Positions 44,266-56,166 of a stretch of DNA of 64,000 bases are shown here, piece after piece; positions within the stretch are counted from its first letter, which is position 1; each line of letters begins with the position of its first letter. The stretch lies in assembly GCA_002049455.2 (NCBI GenBank), contig KV918772.1:248001-312000 (forward strand), written 5' to 3'. The notes below the pieces were generated by a model. That model searched no databases. It was not told the DNA's origin and worked only from the letters and a program-made list of their open reading frames with translations. A program made the position numbers and the translations under genes. The stretch comes from Porphyra umbilicalis (Eukaryota > Rhodophyta > Bangiophyceae > Bangiales > Bangiaceae).

Positions 44266-45436
44266 TGTCTAATCTACTCTCTTAAAGATGGTTGTAGGCT
44301 ACTTTTGTCCGTCCGTCCGCACACAGGAAGACCTGCAATCTGTCGGCACGCTTCGACCATCAGCGTCCGCGGCGTCTATACGCCTCGTCTCTAGGCTGGA
44401 GTCCATCCTCGGCACGGCACGGAAACACCACGAGAACAGTGCCGCGACCACAACCAATCAGATCCATTGAAGTCCTCTCGGGAACGGTCTTACGAGCGCA
44501 TTGGAAATTGCTCCTCGCCTGGGTGCTGCGGCGGTGTGGGCTCAATTGTGCGGGTCCCACCTGCAAATGTGCAGGGGCTCTAGTGTCTTGAAAAGCGGGG
44601 TTCCCCCTCGTGGCCCTGTTGTCAATCATTGGGCAGTAAATGCTGTAAGGGCCAGATTCGCTTGGTGAATTTTGGCTGAAACTGATCGCCCGAAGATGAG
44701 ATATGGCCCTCGGTCCACTGCTGTCCCCCTGATGGTCCGTCACGCAATCGCGCGCGCGTGCCACGGAATCGGGCCCCGGGTCATCTCTGCTGGCCCGGTC
44801 CTCGGAATGCGCGAGGTACCCGCCTTGCACCGCTCCGGCCGCCCCGCCGCCGCCGCGCCCGGCCGCCCCGGCGCCGCCGCGCCCGGCCGCCCCGCCGCCG
44901 CCGCGCCCGGCCGCCCCGCTGCGGCCGCGCCCGGCCAACCTGCGCGGCTCCCTGGCTGCCCTGTCGTCACTCTGCCCATCCTCTTTCCGCACGGCGCACT
45001 TGCCACCGCACCATTGTGTCTGGCCTCCCGGCCGCCGTCCGGTCGACCGGCCGCCGCCGCTTCCGGGTGCCCCACCGGAGTCGCTACCGGCCGGTGCTCG
45101 CGGCCGCCCCGCCCGGCGGCGTGGCAGCCTGGACATTACTTGGCCCATCCTTTCTCCTCCTGGTGGACCGGCCGCCGCGCCACCGTGACCCGCCGACCGA
45201 CGGTCGCAGCCGCCTGGGCCCCCTGCCTGGCCACGGGGCTACCCCGCTGCCGCGTCCGGCAGCTCGGCCGCTGCGCCCGCTCTGCAACTGTGGCATTCAA
45301 CTATTCCTGTCGTTGCGTTATGGCGCGACGACGGGGTGGCTTTCTTTTGCGCCCCCCCGTGACCTACGATCGCGTCGACATCGGCGTCATAGTCATCGGG
45401 TAATCCTCTTATGGCCTCACAGTCGTACGGACGGAC
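44266..45436. other. GC-rich intergenic region with a minisatellite
   Basis: A tandem array of a ~24-bp GCCGCCCCGCCGCCGCCGCG-type unit lies at about 44838-44937, roughly four copies. Frames here are Pro/Ala/Gly-rich on both strands and are best explained by the repeat. The last ~100 bp may belong to the 5' end of the following element gene: its frame continues upstream of a TAA at 45401. Confidence 0.4.
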
Positions 45437-46663
45437 TTGGAGAGGGTGCTTGCCGCGCCACGACGAGCAGAAGCTAGCGAAGGTGCCGATGTGGAGCGGG
45501 GGGACGATGCCGCGGCGGGTCGGGCAAGTGCGTTGCTTGAGCACCGCGAATTTGCGGTAGGGTCTGGCGTGGGCGTGTCGCAAGGAACAGCTGGCTGTCT
45601 GTCGAGCGGAGTCAGTAGGAAGGATGCAACTAAAGGCGGGGTTACGAACGGGGCTAGCGGCGGCAGCGACGGCGTTGTGGATGGGAGCGGCGACTGTGAC
45701 GGTGACGCCTCGTGCACACAGCCGGATGACAAGGCGGCCGTGGCGGCAGCTGTGACGTCAGAAGGTTCTTCCACATTGCATGAACCTCCATCCGCCCCCT
45801 CTCCCCTCGCGGTGATTGCGTCGCCTGCACGCCGACAACTGCTCCACGCTGTACTCTATCAGCAGCCGATTGCCTCCGTGCCTTGGTCAGAGACGCCTTG
45901 TTCTCTTCATGGTTCAAATCGTGTCGCACCCGCCGACCCCCTTCCCGTGGAAGAGCTCACCCTACTGCAAGTATTCTGGGGACAGCTGCGCGCCGCGGTG
46001 GACCTGACGGCGCGGATAGCGGGCGCTCAAGCTGTGCGCTGTTCGTGCGTCCGCGGCGCTCAAAGTTTAATCACTATGGAGGCGGGGGACCCAATTGCAA
46101 CCTGGACCCTGTACAAGGACGGCATTCTCTTGGCGCTGTGCATCTGTGCCGGAGTTCTTGGGCTCGGCCGCTCCTTCGTGCGCGGGCTGCCGATGGAATT
46201 CTCCCAGATTCAGGCGGCTTTGAGTCACAGCTGCACGTGCCGCCACGCGTTGGCGCTGTTGCGCGCCTACGATGAGCTTGGGTACAGTGTCGGGGCTGTC
46301 AACCTCTCCAACCTCTTTTTGTCTTTTCCGGCTTTGCGTGGACCGCTCACTGACGATGGTGTCGGCGGGCCTGTCGGTACGCTCACGAACCTTGTGATGA
46401 ACTCGGGAAAGCGGAACAATGTCCCTTTCGACGCAGCGTTTTACAACGACGCGTGGGCGACGGTCGTCGTGCGGCCAACGTCCAACAAGTTCAAACTGGC
46501 AACCTGCTGCCAGATGCTTTGCCAAACTAGGCCGTGGGGCTGCATCCACGCGAAGGCGGTCAATGAGGTGACGCGAGCCGATGCGTCGTCGTCGTTGGCG
46601 CGGGCCGATCTGAAGCGCGAGGATGCGTTGGCGTTTGAGCCCAGCGGCATCCTCAGCAAGTAA
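45437..46663 (+). pseudogene. Element gene, N-terminal part with SWIM-like motif
   Basis: A 408-codon frame starts with a low-complexity acidic/Ser region. After about residue 165 it shows dense secondary-structure-like sequence (ELTLLQVFWGQLRAAVDLTA, then IATWTLYKDGILLALCIC). Near the end WATVVVRPTSNKFKLATCCQ is followed by MLCQTRPWGCIHAKAVNEVT, which fits a SWIM zinc finger (CxC ... CxH). A TAA at 46661-46663 interrupts it; the same frame continues beyond. The start is not defined, because the frame is open upstream to 45404 without a good ATG. Confidence 0.5.
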
Positions 46664-47340
46664 GAGCCGGCGACTGAGCCAACACCGGCGGCGCCGCTCT
46701 CCAAGCAGAAGCTGCCGGCGGCGGCGCCGGCACCGCGGCTCAAGCGGCGCGCCCGCAATATGTTCCCGTGCGCAGCGGAGGTCGCCATGTGCGACTCGTA
46801 CAGTGCGGCGCTGGACGCGCTGAGAGACAACAAGGTGGACCGCGTCCTTGCCCCTGTGCACGCGGGGGAGCCCTGCCTCGAGTGTGGGCAGGAGCGCAAC
46901 TGTAAGAAGCTCACGGCATGGGCTGCCCTGCTCTACACCATCCCTGGGCGGCTGCAGATCCACGTCGGCATGTGGACGTGCGGGAATGGACACATTGTCC
47001 GCTATGACGGCGCAGAGGACGGACTCTGTTCCCCCTCTCCCGAGACGGTGTAGTGCGCGTCTTTTTGGACGCGGTGATGGGCATTTGCGTGATTGGTCGG
47101 TCGACCATGGCGCCGGAGTCTGAGTACCTTACAAGCCTGCTCCGCAACACTGGCGCCTACAAGGAAGGCGAGTACGGCCAGGCGCGGCATCTGCTGTCTG
47201 ATGCGTGTGGACAGTTTTCCGAGACGTTAGTCATCCCTGACGCGGCCTTCACGTAGCGCAACTGCGAGGCCGAGGAGGCGCAAGGCGGGCTCTTCGAGCG
47301 TGTGCTGATGGACGGCCAGATGTTTGCCGTTCTCCGAGAG
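46664..47340 (+). pseudogene. Element gene, CxxC cluster part
   Basis: In the same frame as the previous part, a basic linker (LKRRARNMFPCAAEV) leads to EPCLECGQERNCKKL, then HVGMWTCGNGHIVRYDG. This is a C..C....C / C..G..VRYDG layout like the CxC clusters that accompany KDZ transposases. A frame change near 47050 is followed by DAVMGICVIGRSTM, then ETLVIPDAAF, a TAG and LMDGQMFAVLREH. In the last of these the aspartate could be a catalytic acid. The interpretation is by pattern only. Confidence 0.45.
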
Positions 47341-47357
47341 CACATCCTGCCAATGCT

Positions 47358-48185
47358 TTGCCCGGGGATGGACGCCCAGAGAGTGCCCTTGCCGACGACT
47401 TGTGCTGCGCGGTGCGCAACGCGACCGTGCGCGCGGTGATACGCCACCGAGTCCGCTTCTGGACCGAAATCCCCGTCGCGCTAACGATGCAGGAGGCCCG
47501 CAAGTACCGGGCCTTCATGCGAAAGCCCTTTTCGCAGCACCCCGTGCCGTCGCCAGCGCCGACCGGGAAAAGGCGCGGGTTGCGGACGCCCGCTGACGCG
47601 GAGATGGCCCTGCACTGGGCCGCGTTCAAGTTGTTCTCCACATTCTTCGACGTGCTCAATATCGAGGCCGTTATCATGTCGTCGGCAGCTCACCGCGCGG
47701 ATGCCGTTGCTGACGAGCAGTCGGGCGGCAGCAGCGTCGATAGCATGGTCGACTCGGTGAGCGTCGGCAACAGCAATGACACCAGCGCGTCTGAGTACTC
47801 AAGCGACGAGCTCCGCATGTCAGAGGAGGAGGGCGAGATCACGAATGAGGGTGGCGACGATTCTGTGGTGGGCGGCGCGGACGACCACGTGGGCGACCAA
47901 GCGGCGGTCGTCTTTTCAGATCCCGAGGCGCGGGCGGCTGAGTCAGCGAGCGGCCCACTACGATCTGGATCGGCCGGTATTGAAAAAGGCCTTCAACATT
48001 TGGCATTGGACAGAACGGCGCCAACCAGCGCTGCTGGCTCCACCGCGTCGCTCCCCTCCACACCTGTACCTGACGGCGACGGCACCAAGTTCCTGCTCTC
48101 CTCACCGGCGGGAGCCGAAGGCAGCGAGGAGCAGGCCACGTTTGAGTCGATATTTGCGCAAGTGGACAAGACGTCCTGTCCATGA
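47358..48185 (+). pseudogene. Element gene, acidic middle part
   Basis: A 275-codon frame starts with a helical segment (AVRNATVRAVIRHRVRFWTE, then AEMALHWAAFKLFSTFFDVL). It continues into a strongly acidic/Ser-rich region (SSDELRMSEEEGEITNEGGD) typical of a flexible linker. It stops with a TGA shortly before the protease frame and lies in a different frame from it. Confidence 0.4.
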
Positions 48186-48203
48186 GCCGTCCCACGTTCT
48201 TCC

Positions 48204-48977
48204 GTGCTGCCGCCCTCGGAGCATCCGAGAGACGAGCAGAGTGCGGTTGTGGAGGACCCAGAGGATCCCACGTCGCCGCTGACGCAGGCCGCCATAATTG
48301 CGGTCAACGCTGTGGTCAAGACGACGCGCACGCGCGCCCTGCTTTCCATCGTAAAGATTGGCGCCATCCCGCTACACGAGGGCAACTTCAAGAACCTGTT
48401 GCCGGACAGCTGATTGGACGACGAGGAGTTGAACGCATACGGCGTTCTCCTAGAGCTGCGGCACAAGAAGACAACTGACGTGAACCCGACGGCGCCTAAG
48501 CACCTCCTTTTCAACACGTTCCTGTTTAAGCAGCTGTGGTACCTTCAGAAGTACTCGTACCACATGGTGTGGCGGTGGACCAAGAACAATGACATTTTCT
48601 CGATGGACACCATCTTCATCCCGGTGAACCACGCCAACTCTCACTGGGTTTTTGTAACAGTGCGTGTAGGCGCCGAGGCGGGGACCATCTCCTTCTTTGA
48701 CTCCTTGGGGTCGCGTTTGAAGCAGGTCCCGCTCACCACTCGGCAATTGCTGATGAACGAGGCCAAAGACAAGGGAAAGCCGCAACATGAGTGGACGATT
48801 GAGCACCCCTACTGTCGGCAGCAGGAGAACGCGGACGAATGCGGGGTGTTTACGCTGGTACACATGGACCTCCTTGCGCGGGGGATGGACCACATGGCGA
48901 TGACCAAGAGCACCGCCTACTACCGATGCCGAATTGCAGCCGAGCTTTTGGCAGGGTGTTTGGGTGGGCAAGGATGA
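48204..48977 (+). pseudogene. Ulp1/C48-type SUMO-protease-like domain
   Basis: The frame reads through PLHEGNFKNLLPDS, a TGA at 48411-48413, and LDDEELNAYG. The TGA stands where the Ulp1 signature has Trp (WLNDEVINFY), compatible with TGG to TGA. The catalytic residues follow: His in NHANSHWVFVTV, Asp in FFDSLGSRLKQVP, Gln in CRQQENAD and Cys in DECGVFTLVHMD. Apart from the nonsense codon the papain-like triad is complete. The family cleaves ubiquitin-like proteins (SUMO) from targets; in transposons its role is not settled. A stop at 48977 is followed by a polyadenylation-like signal. Confidence 0.85.
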
Positions 48978-49934
48978 CATGGTGGACATGGCCGGGAGGG
49001 GTGCCGGAGCTGGCCGGAGGCGGGGAACGGGGGAGAAGGGTGCGTGCGTCACGGTCCTTTCAGGTCGTAGGTGCGTGTTCTTCTTGCGTTTTTTCTGCGG
49101 CAAGGTGTCAAATAAAAGAAGCAGCGAAGTGTATGCACGCCCGCACTTGTCGTTGTAGGCTCCATGTGGACCACCGCGGCGGTAGGAGCCGCCCGGGAAC
49201 TAAATGAGAGAGGTTGCCATGGTCGCTGGGAACATGGCGATGGCCCAAGCGTGGATGTCCAGTTGGCGAATCGACAGGGGGGCAACCTTAAAATTGAAAG
49301 CAGCCCCGGACCAGCCAATTACGCATGCGTATTTTCCCGTGGACCGCGCACATCGCACCCCTCCAGGTGCCGCTGATAGAAGTGATACCACCCGAATTTC
49401 AACAGTACTTGGATGGAATCGTATTCAAATGGCAAACGGTAGCGCTCCCATATAAGTTTTAATTCCATTGAAGCGATGCGCTACTGGACGCCTTCCAGGG
49501 GCTGCGCCCACGTTCCAAGAAGAGGCGAGGCTCGCCCAGCACTGACAGATGGGAGGCGTTGACACAGCGCTCAATGGTGCCATGCAAGTGGCGCCCCGCA
49601 GACGGACCACCAGCCAACGGGTCTACAGGCGCTTCAGCTGCAATCCAGCAGCCTGATTCCTATCTCTCTCGCTGCCGCTGTGTCACCCCTCGCCGAGCGG
49701 TCCGACAATGGGCGGCCTGGATGGCACCGTACCAAGGGAACGGTGGCTCTCCGTACAACGGCGACGCTCTCAACGGGCCTCTCCCCGCACCATGCTATGA
49801 CCGCCTCGTCATTTCGGCCCGCCACTGTTTTCTGATGCGTCACCATTTCCCGCTTCACGGATCTCCCTGTGATCCCCTCAGGGGGTCCCGGGATGGACGA
49901 GATATCACTTTCGCTCGCCGGCTGGTAGTCCGCA
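48978..49934. other. Stretch between element frames
   Basis: It contains the AATAAA above. No other feature is seen; the short frames are not protein-like. Confidence 0.4.
49111..49116 (+). terminator. Polyadenylation-like signal after the Ulp1 frame
   Basis: AATAAA lies 134 bp after the stop of the protease frame, a usual spacing for a 3' untranslated region. Confidence 0.4.
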
Positions 49935-51740
49935 GTGGCCAGCGTAGGCGGCGGCTTTCTCATCGGGGGTCCACCGCCTTGCGGCTCAAGTGCTATCCAT
50001 CGCCACTTTGACCCCCAGCTGTGCAGCTTGCGGACCACGCTCCCCGTCTTTGTCAGCACCGTTCTCGCTTGTGCGTACAACTATTCGTTGCCAAAGCTGG
50101 GGCGCATGGCCGGCCGCGAGATGACGGAGCCTCACCGACTCTCGGACGAGCTGGTTGCGGCATCGGAGCGTGCGCTTGCCTCGCAGCCTGCGGGCGAAGA
50201 GCAGCTTGCTGACAGCGTGCTGCTGCAGGACGACCAGCGTCTGGCCAGTGTCTCGCAGCTGGCATGCGACCTTCCGCGGGTTTACCAGGTGCTTTCTTTC
50301 ATCCAGCCGCCCCCTTTGGGTCAGTGGGTCTCATCGGACGAGCCTCTCAAATCTCCTGAGCCTCTGCTGCCGGTCGAGCCCATCCCGTCGGCCATCCCGT
50401 CAGCTGGATCGCTGCCGGCGGATGACTCGCCCCGTGCTGACGCCCTCTCGGAGACAAACGCCTCCGGTGCCGTGCTACCGACGGATGCCGCGCCGTCAAC
50501 TGCGAAGTTCTTTGACTGGGACGAGCATCTGCTGATGGAGCAGAGGCTACGTGACGGAGACAGGCTGCCAAAAGACGTGTCTCTGCAAGGGGACGCTTTG
50601 GTGGAGTCGGACGGGTCGGCGGCGACGCTAGCGGACGTGGCGCTGCCGCCGGCGGCAGAACAGGCCGCACCGACGGCCGCGCCATCCGCGTCCGAGTTGG
50701 TTTGCGTGCTCACCGGCTTCTTTTCGCCTACGAATGACCCCGACATTGAGAAGGACCTGTGGATGACCTTGCGCACCATTATCTCTGCTATGCTGGCCGA
50801 GCCTGTTATCAACGTATTCGGTGGCTGTGAGCTGATTGAAGTGGAGTTGCTCGCCCAGGCGCTCATCGACGCCGTCCCGAGCGCGGTGTGGATCAAGCTC
50901 GCGCCGGCGGTGACGCCGGTCGTGTTCGTGTGGCAGTTTTTGTTGCTTGTACATGATGCGATGGACGAGTTCCTCTCACTTTGTCAAGCCGTTCGCGAGC
51001 TGCTGCTTTTCTGCATCAACGCCGAGGAGCAGACCATGCCTCGCTGGGAGGCTAAGGCCGGGCAAGCAGCGAAGGAGTACCGCGACATGTGGGCAAGGGG
51101 CGATCCGAACACGTACAAGGGGTGGTTACGCTCACTCGGCATCGAGCGCGCGGTCAGCAATGTTGTCGCTGGCGACACATCGAACGCGCGTGTGCAGGAG
51201 CAGGCGAATGAAGAGCGGACGGGCCAGATGTGGCCGGGTCGGGAGGTCCTCCGCGATTTCTTGGAGGACTCTACAGCGGAGCTGCAGCGTACCAAGGAGG
51301 CGGAGAAGCGGAAAGAGGGCAAGCGCAAGGACAAGGATGCCAAGAAGGCGTTGGATTACGATGATTTCCGGCATGACTACCCCGTCAGCGTGCTGCGGGC
51401 GCCGGGTGTTATAACTTTCATGTGCGCTTACGGGTTCATCATCTGATTCGAGCTGCTTCGAGAGACCGAGAGCCCTGCTCACGCGGTGGCTGCTCCGGTG
51501 CAGCGGTTTAAAACCATGCCTCGAGTAATTTACTTTGTCACTGCCTGTCAAGCCCAGCGCAACGCTCTACGATGGGTACCTCGGATGATGGAGGGTGTCT
51601 GTACGGCTTGGTTCATCGACAGCTTCCACCGGTGCAACCACAAGTGCAGCCCCGTCTTCAACGCGGATCAATTTCCTCACCTCACCCGCGGGCATGACAC
51701 GTCGGGAGCAGAGCGCCAACGCTCCATCAAGAAAAAGTAA
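49935..51740 (+). pseudogene. KDZ-like transposase C-terminal part
   Basis: A 503-codon frame ends in FRHDYPVSVLRAPGVITFMC and AYGFII, a TGA at 51444-51446, and continues in frame with VIYFVTACQAQRNALRWVP, FIDSFHRCNHKCSP and HDTSGAERQRSIKKK. The last segments show D..H..NHKC and GAE..SIK motifs that recur in transposases of the KDZ/CxC-associated type; the Asp and Glu may be catalytic. The N-terminal two thirds have a Pro/Ala-rich linker (SIPSAGSLPADD-like) and a long helical region. The actual start is unknown. Confidence 0.5.
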
Positions 51741-52022
51741 AAAAACTGTTTGTCCTACATGACACAACGTCGTTTTATTGTACGCTCCCGCTTCACTGCC
51801 GCGCACAACAACATCCGCGTGTCGCAGAGACGTCAAGCGGCGGCCTTGGCGGAGAAGGCGCGCAAGAGCGGGAAGCCCAAGACGGCGGTGGAGATCCAGC
51901 ACAAGCCCGTCGAGGCGTACTACCATCACTTCATTGTTAGCCATTGCGAGTTGGGAGACCCATGCCCGTGCCGCAATGCGGTCGAGCCGGAGGAGCCTGT
52001 GGGGTTGGAGAGAAAGGCATGA
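51741..52022 (+). pseudogene. C-terminal tail of the KDZ-like transposase
   Basis: After a TAA at about 51738, an in-frame continuation gives LSYMTQRRFIVRSRFTAAHN and NIRVSQRRQAAALAEKAR, with a final Cys pair (CELGDPCPC) and a stop at 52022. The content reads like the basic tail that follows the SIKK motif in related proteins. Confidence 0.4.
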
Positions 52023-54836
52023 TCGGGAGAGCATGTGTCAGTGTGCTGTTCTGTCATAGGGGCAGGTGACATTTAAGGTTGTGCAACAGACACAAAAGAA
52101 AAAAGGGGAAGAAAAAAGTGCGAGAGCTCGCACACCTGTGGCCATCGACAGGGCAGAGTCTACTCCGACGGTCCTGTTCCCATCGGTTGGACACCTGCTG
52201 CATTGTCACAACTACAAGCACAATGGGGCGCCTCCGCACAGTCCAGCCCATCAAGCAGAGAGAGTAGAGAAGAAGCGACAGACCAGACGTAGTGTCAGGA
52301 TTTAGCACGCATGCAAAACATAGAGGATTGTCCTCGAGACCACCGCAATGCGCTCGCCTCAAAAGATAACAGAAGGACGTATGTCACCTACCCGACAAGG
52401 TGACACTGTTATGAGCTGATGGCGGCACCCAAGGGCATCCCCCATGATGCGCAGACGGCAGGAGTGGAGCGACTGTCCACTGCAGGAATGGTTGTGGCGG
52501 AAAATTCGGTCCAGGGGAGCCCATCCCCCAGTCACTGCGAACAACAGCAGGCCGCGACGAAGCCCCAACTGCTGCCAGCAGCATGTTCCGGGCTCCACGA
52601 GCACGTGGCCGCCGCCGGTGGATGCGCGCATTGTTCGCTGACCACGAACTAAGCCCAGTCCAGCAGGAGGTCGGGCAACAGGCAGGCACCAGCGCGAGAA
52701 AGCCATCGGGTTGGGCGCTGACCAGCTCTTGCAAGTGACTGTGCACGAATGGGGGGTCTATGAGATGCCGATCGAGCACCAGCCATGGCGGCAGCCGTGG
52801 CGGTCCGAGCGATACCACCTCTATGTGAACCGTGGCGCATCGTGACCGAGTGGTCGCGGTGTCCGCCACTGCGGCACGATCCACCGATCTCAACGTGACG
52901 CGACCGGCCATCATGATGGCAAGAGCCCCACGGCGCAACGCACTGTCCGCGCGTGTCGCGTGTGGCCATTGGATGGGCCCGAGCGAAGAGGCGCGGCGGT
53001 GCAGCACCGCACGATCGTGAGATCCATGGAATCGTCGTCCGATACACAGCGAGAATCAAGAAAGAAACTCCTGTTAAGTCAACCAGTTCCATGCAGTAGC
53101 CTCCCTTTTCAGCATTAAGAGATTTTTCCTAGTTCGAAATATGTACATAGCTGTTCAAAATGTTGCTCTGAACTGCGGTGGGAGGGGCAGGCCTTCCACA
53201 GTCGGCAACACAGTCATGCGGCGTATTGCCGACGCTGTGCCCGCTGGACCTGGTGCGGACAAGTCGGCCGGCGGTGCCACCCGGCGACGCAAACCGTACC
53301 TGTTGATCTCCTGCCCACAAGATGCGACCAGCCAGCACAGCGCCAGCCTTTCTCATTCTATGACGACGCAGAGGCACCGCCGGCCGGTGCCGTGGCGCTG
53401 GTCTAAACGAGGGACCAGCAGTCACTACCAAGCTGGTCAGCGAACGACCGCGCCGAAGGACCACGCAGGATGGGCACCCACATGCGGGCCTGCGCCGATC
53501 GGTACAGCGCTAGTTATCCCCATACTGTGACACTGAAGATGGCAGGAGTCGCACCTTGTGAGCGCCCGCGCACGCAGGATGCCCGCCAACGCGCCATCGC
53601 TGGTGCACTCAGCGCTAGTCGCCTGACTTGGAACAGGGAGCCGTCTTGCTTCCTGCAGACTCGTCTGTGCGAAAGTGCGCATTTCGTCATGCAGCGCGAA
53701 GCTTGCGGCCACGCTGACCTATTTCATGAGCGTTGGAATATGATTCCGTCGCAATAGAAGCAGACACCACCAGCACCTACGCTCATATTCGCTTCTCGTT
53801 TCCTAGGCCACAGGATCGATGCGGGTGAGCGTGACTCAGAGCCTTTGCACTGAGCGACATGTTTGCGCTCATGTTCTTTGTTCCGCGCTTGCTGTACACT
53901 CCAACAGCATGCATCGCCGCCACAAGAGGCCAGTACGCCCCCATGCCAGACAGTCACTCTTCCGTGTTCCCCTTTGTTCGAGTGTAACAGCTCCCCACAG
54001 CAGTCAGCCTCGAAAATAGGAAGAAGGGCGTCCGAACTGGTGGAATCCTATTCAGAATCTCAGCTGGTGCTGCTCTGTGGGAATAGTGTCTGCAGCAGAA
54101 ATGAAACACTACTGGTGCACTGCAGAGAACAGCTATCTGGCAACGTTTTGGGATGGGACATATGACCGTAGAGCCAGCAGTATGATGTCAAGCAGGTCAT
54201 GAGACGCCACCAACTATTGCAATGATCATGATGACACGCGCATACACGAACTGGGCGTGAGCAACCCTGGTGTCTGGAAGCTACGCCTTGAAAGAATATG
54301 CAGGGTGGTGCTGCAAGTCGTTTCTAATCTGTTGTGCAACGAAGGCACTCATGCCGCTCTTACCTGTAGCCTCCGGGTACGGTGCGCGGTCTCACCCGTA
54401 GCCCGTGACTGGCGTGGCATTGACATGTACGCAGCGTCAGACCGTGCGTGCGTGGCATAGCTGCATGGCGATGGTTCCATTGTGAGACACGCCAAACAAG
54501 CCCACAGCCTCGCCCTCTTCACACCCGCATCACTTGACAGCTACGGTAATTTATGTGATCCCCGTTCGTGTCGGGCGGCGGTGCTCTGGCTACCTTTCGT
54601 CGCTGATCCCATTGTACGGCCGGTCATATCCACGCGTGATGGTAGATAGTCTGCCGGAGCGACCCTTCTCACTCTTTGCCTGCATTTGACGTCTGCAGTA
54701 GAGCTCGAGAACAAAGACGCGCATTGTATGTATGTCCGTAAAGCCGCGCTTCGTCCTCCAATCTCTTGGAATAAACACCGCCCGACCCCACTGCATCGGT
54801 CAAGCCCGCATCGCTCGATTCAATTGCCCGCCACGC
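52023..54836. other. Intergenic, nothing recognised
   Basis: No gene, tRNA or element was recognised in these 2.8 kb. Short frames on both strands lack domains. Confidence 0.4.
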
Positions 54837-56166
54837 TCACTCCTGCGGCGCCCGACCGCCGTACTCCTGCGCCATAAAAAAGTCGTACATGTAAGCAGAG
54901 ACAGGGGTTGGGATGCCGGCGCACCCAGGGGGTTGAATCAGCTGCGCCAAGAGCGCCTTGCCCTCCTCAGCGGTTGAAGTCGCACGATACGCCACGGCCA
55001 ACGCGATGGGAACCTTGAACGAGCCATTAATGATGGTGTTCACGCGCGCCTTGCAAATGCCGGGCACAACAAGCAAATGAAGCGCGCACATCTGCTGCAG
55101 CGTCGTCGTCTGTCGCATTTTCGTCATCTCCGTCGCCCACAGGGAGTACGTGAGCACGCCATCCGATCCAGGGACGGCACCGTCAGTTTTACGCTGCGCA
55201 GACAGCCAGCCGGCCAAGCCGTTCATGGTGCCAAGACGACGGTTCCGGTGGCGCACCAAGGACGCGAAGTAGGCGACCGTCTCGTCCATACCGTCAGTGT
55301 ACTTGACAAACAAGGAGGAAGTGACGGTGAGCGCTGACATAAAGTTCTTGGCCGCCTCCCGCATGTGTGCGTTGTTCTGCGTCATGCAATCCAGGTCCCC
55401 CTCGACGACGCACGATAACGACGAGCGGCCCGACACCGCCATAAAGTAGGCCTGCTCGTGCAGGCGGGCGTCCCTTAAGGAGGCAACAACGTCTGCTGCC
55501 GTCTTGCGCTGAATCAATTGGTCTAGTAGGACCTAGGTTCCTTCGGGTGGTGCGCCCTCGTAGGCCGCGGCGCCCGCGGCCGTGACGCGCGCAACCAGCA
55601 ACGCGTCACCAACTGGTAACCGCCGCTGCACGACGCGGTCGGCCAAGCCAGGGTGGACTCTGAGGCGTGCCAGAAAGGAGGCATGCGACGACCCGGCTCC
55701 CGCTGTCTCCCTGTCGTCGACAACCAAGTCCACCTCGGCAGCCAGTAGGCTTAAGGAGGATGGAGCCGTTGGGTCGGGTAACTCCAGCGGCGCCTTGACA
55801 AGTGGCATGCCTCTCACGGGGGCGGGGACAATCCCGGCAGTGGCAGCAAGGGAGGAGGCCGCCAGCAGGTCCGCCGCAGTCTGCAGGTGCGTTCCGACGT
55901 TGCCGCAGACGTTACCGATTGTCGAGCCAGCCTGGGTCGATGCACTCGAAAGCCCATCCGCGAAACGCACGTGCGGCCTCGACCGGATTGTCCTCGTAGC
56001 AATGTCGAAGGTCGGCGAGCTAACCACGCGGGACCCTCTTGCCGGCGACCTCGCAGACTTAGCGCGTCCGCCAGACTGCATGGAGCGGGTAGCGGCGACG
56101 ACGTGTGTCGCATGGGTGTCGGCCTCGTAGTCAGGGATGACGATGACATCATCGCCGTGGCCAACC

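Larger units (their letters stand above)
45437..52022 (+). mobile_element. KDZ-like transposon remnant with Ulp1 protease
   Basis: Plus-strand frames over 6.6 kb contain, in order, a SWIM-like zinc motif, a CxxC cluster, a C48/Ulp1 cysteine protease, and a C-terminal part with conserved Asp and Glu in a transposase-like context. SWIM, CxC-type zinc clusters and Ulp1 proteases are known companions of Kyakuja-Dileera-Zisupton (KDZ) transposases; Ulp1 domains also occur in some Mutator-like elements. All frames carry stops or shifts, so the element is dead. Terminal repeats were not found, so the limits are those of the coding remnants. Confidence 0.5.

Noticed and set aside
44672-45403. A 243-codon Pro/Ala frame as a gene.
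   Set aside because: It is produced by a ~24-bp GC-rich tandem repeat and all frames are open there. Only its last part might belong to the following element gene.
29784-55535. Nuclear stop-codon reassignment, because several otherwise open frames (MUS81-like, pogo-2, ePHD) are interrupted only by TAG, and Ulp1 by TGA at a Trp site.
   Set aside because: The residues expected at the TAG positions disagree (Glu in MUS81, an aromatic in pogo-2, Leu in the Tc1 copy). TAA and TGA also interrupt frames, and the intact pogo-1 transposase has no internal stop of any kind. Decay explains the pattern better.
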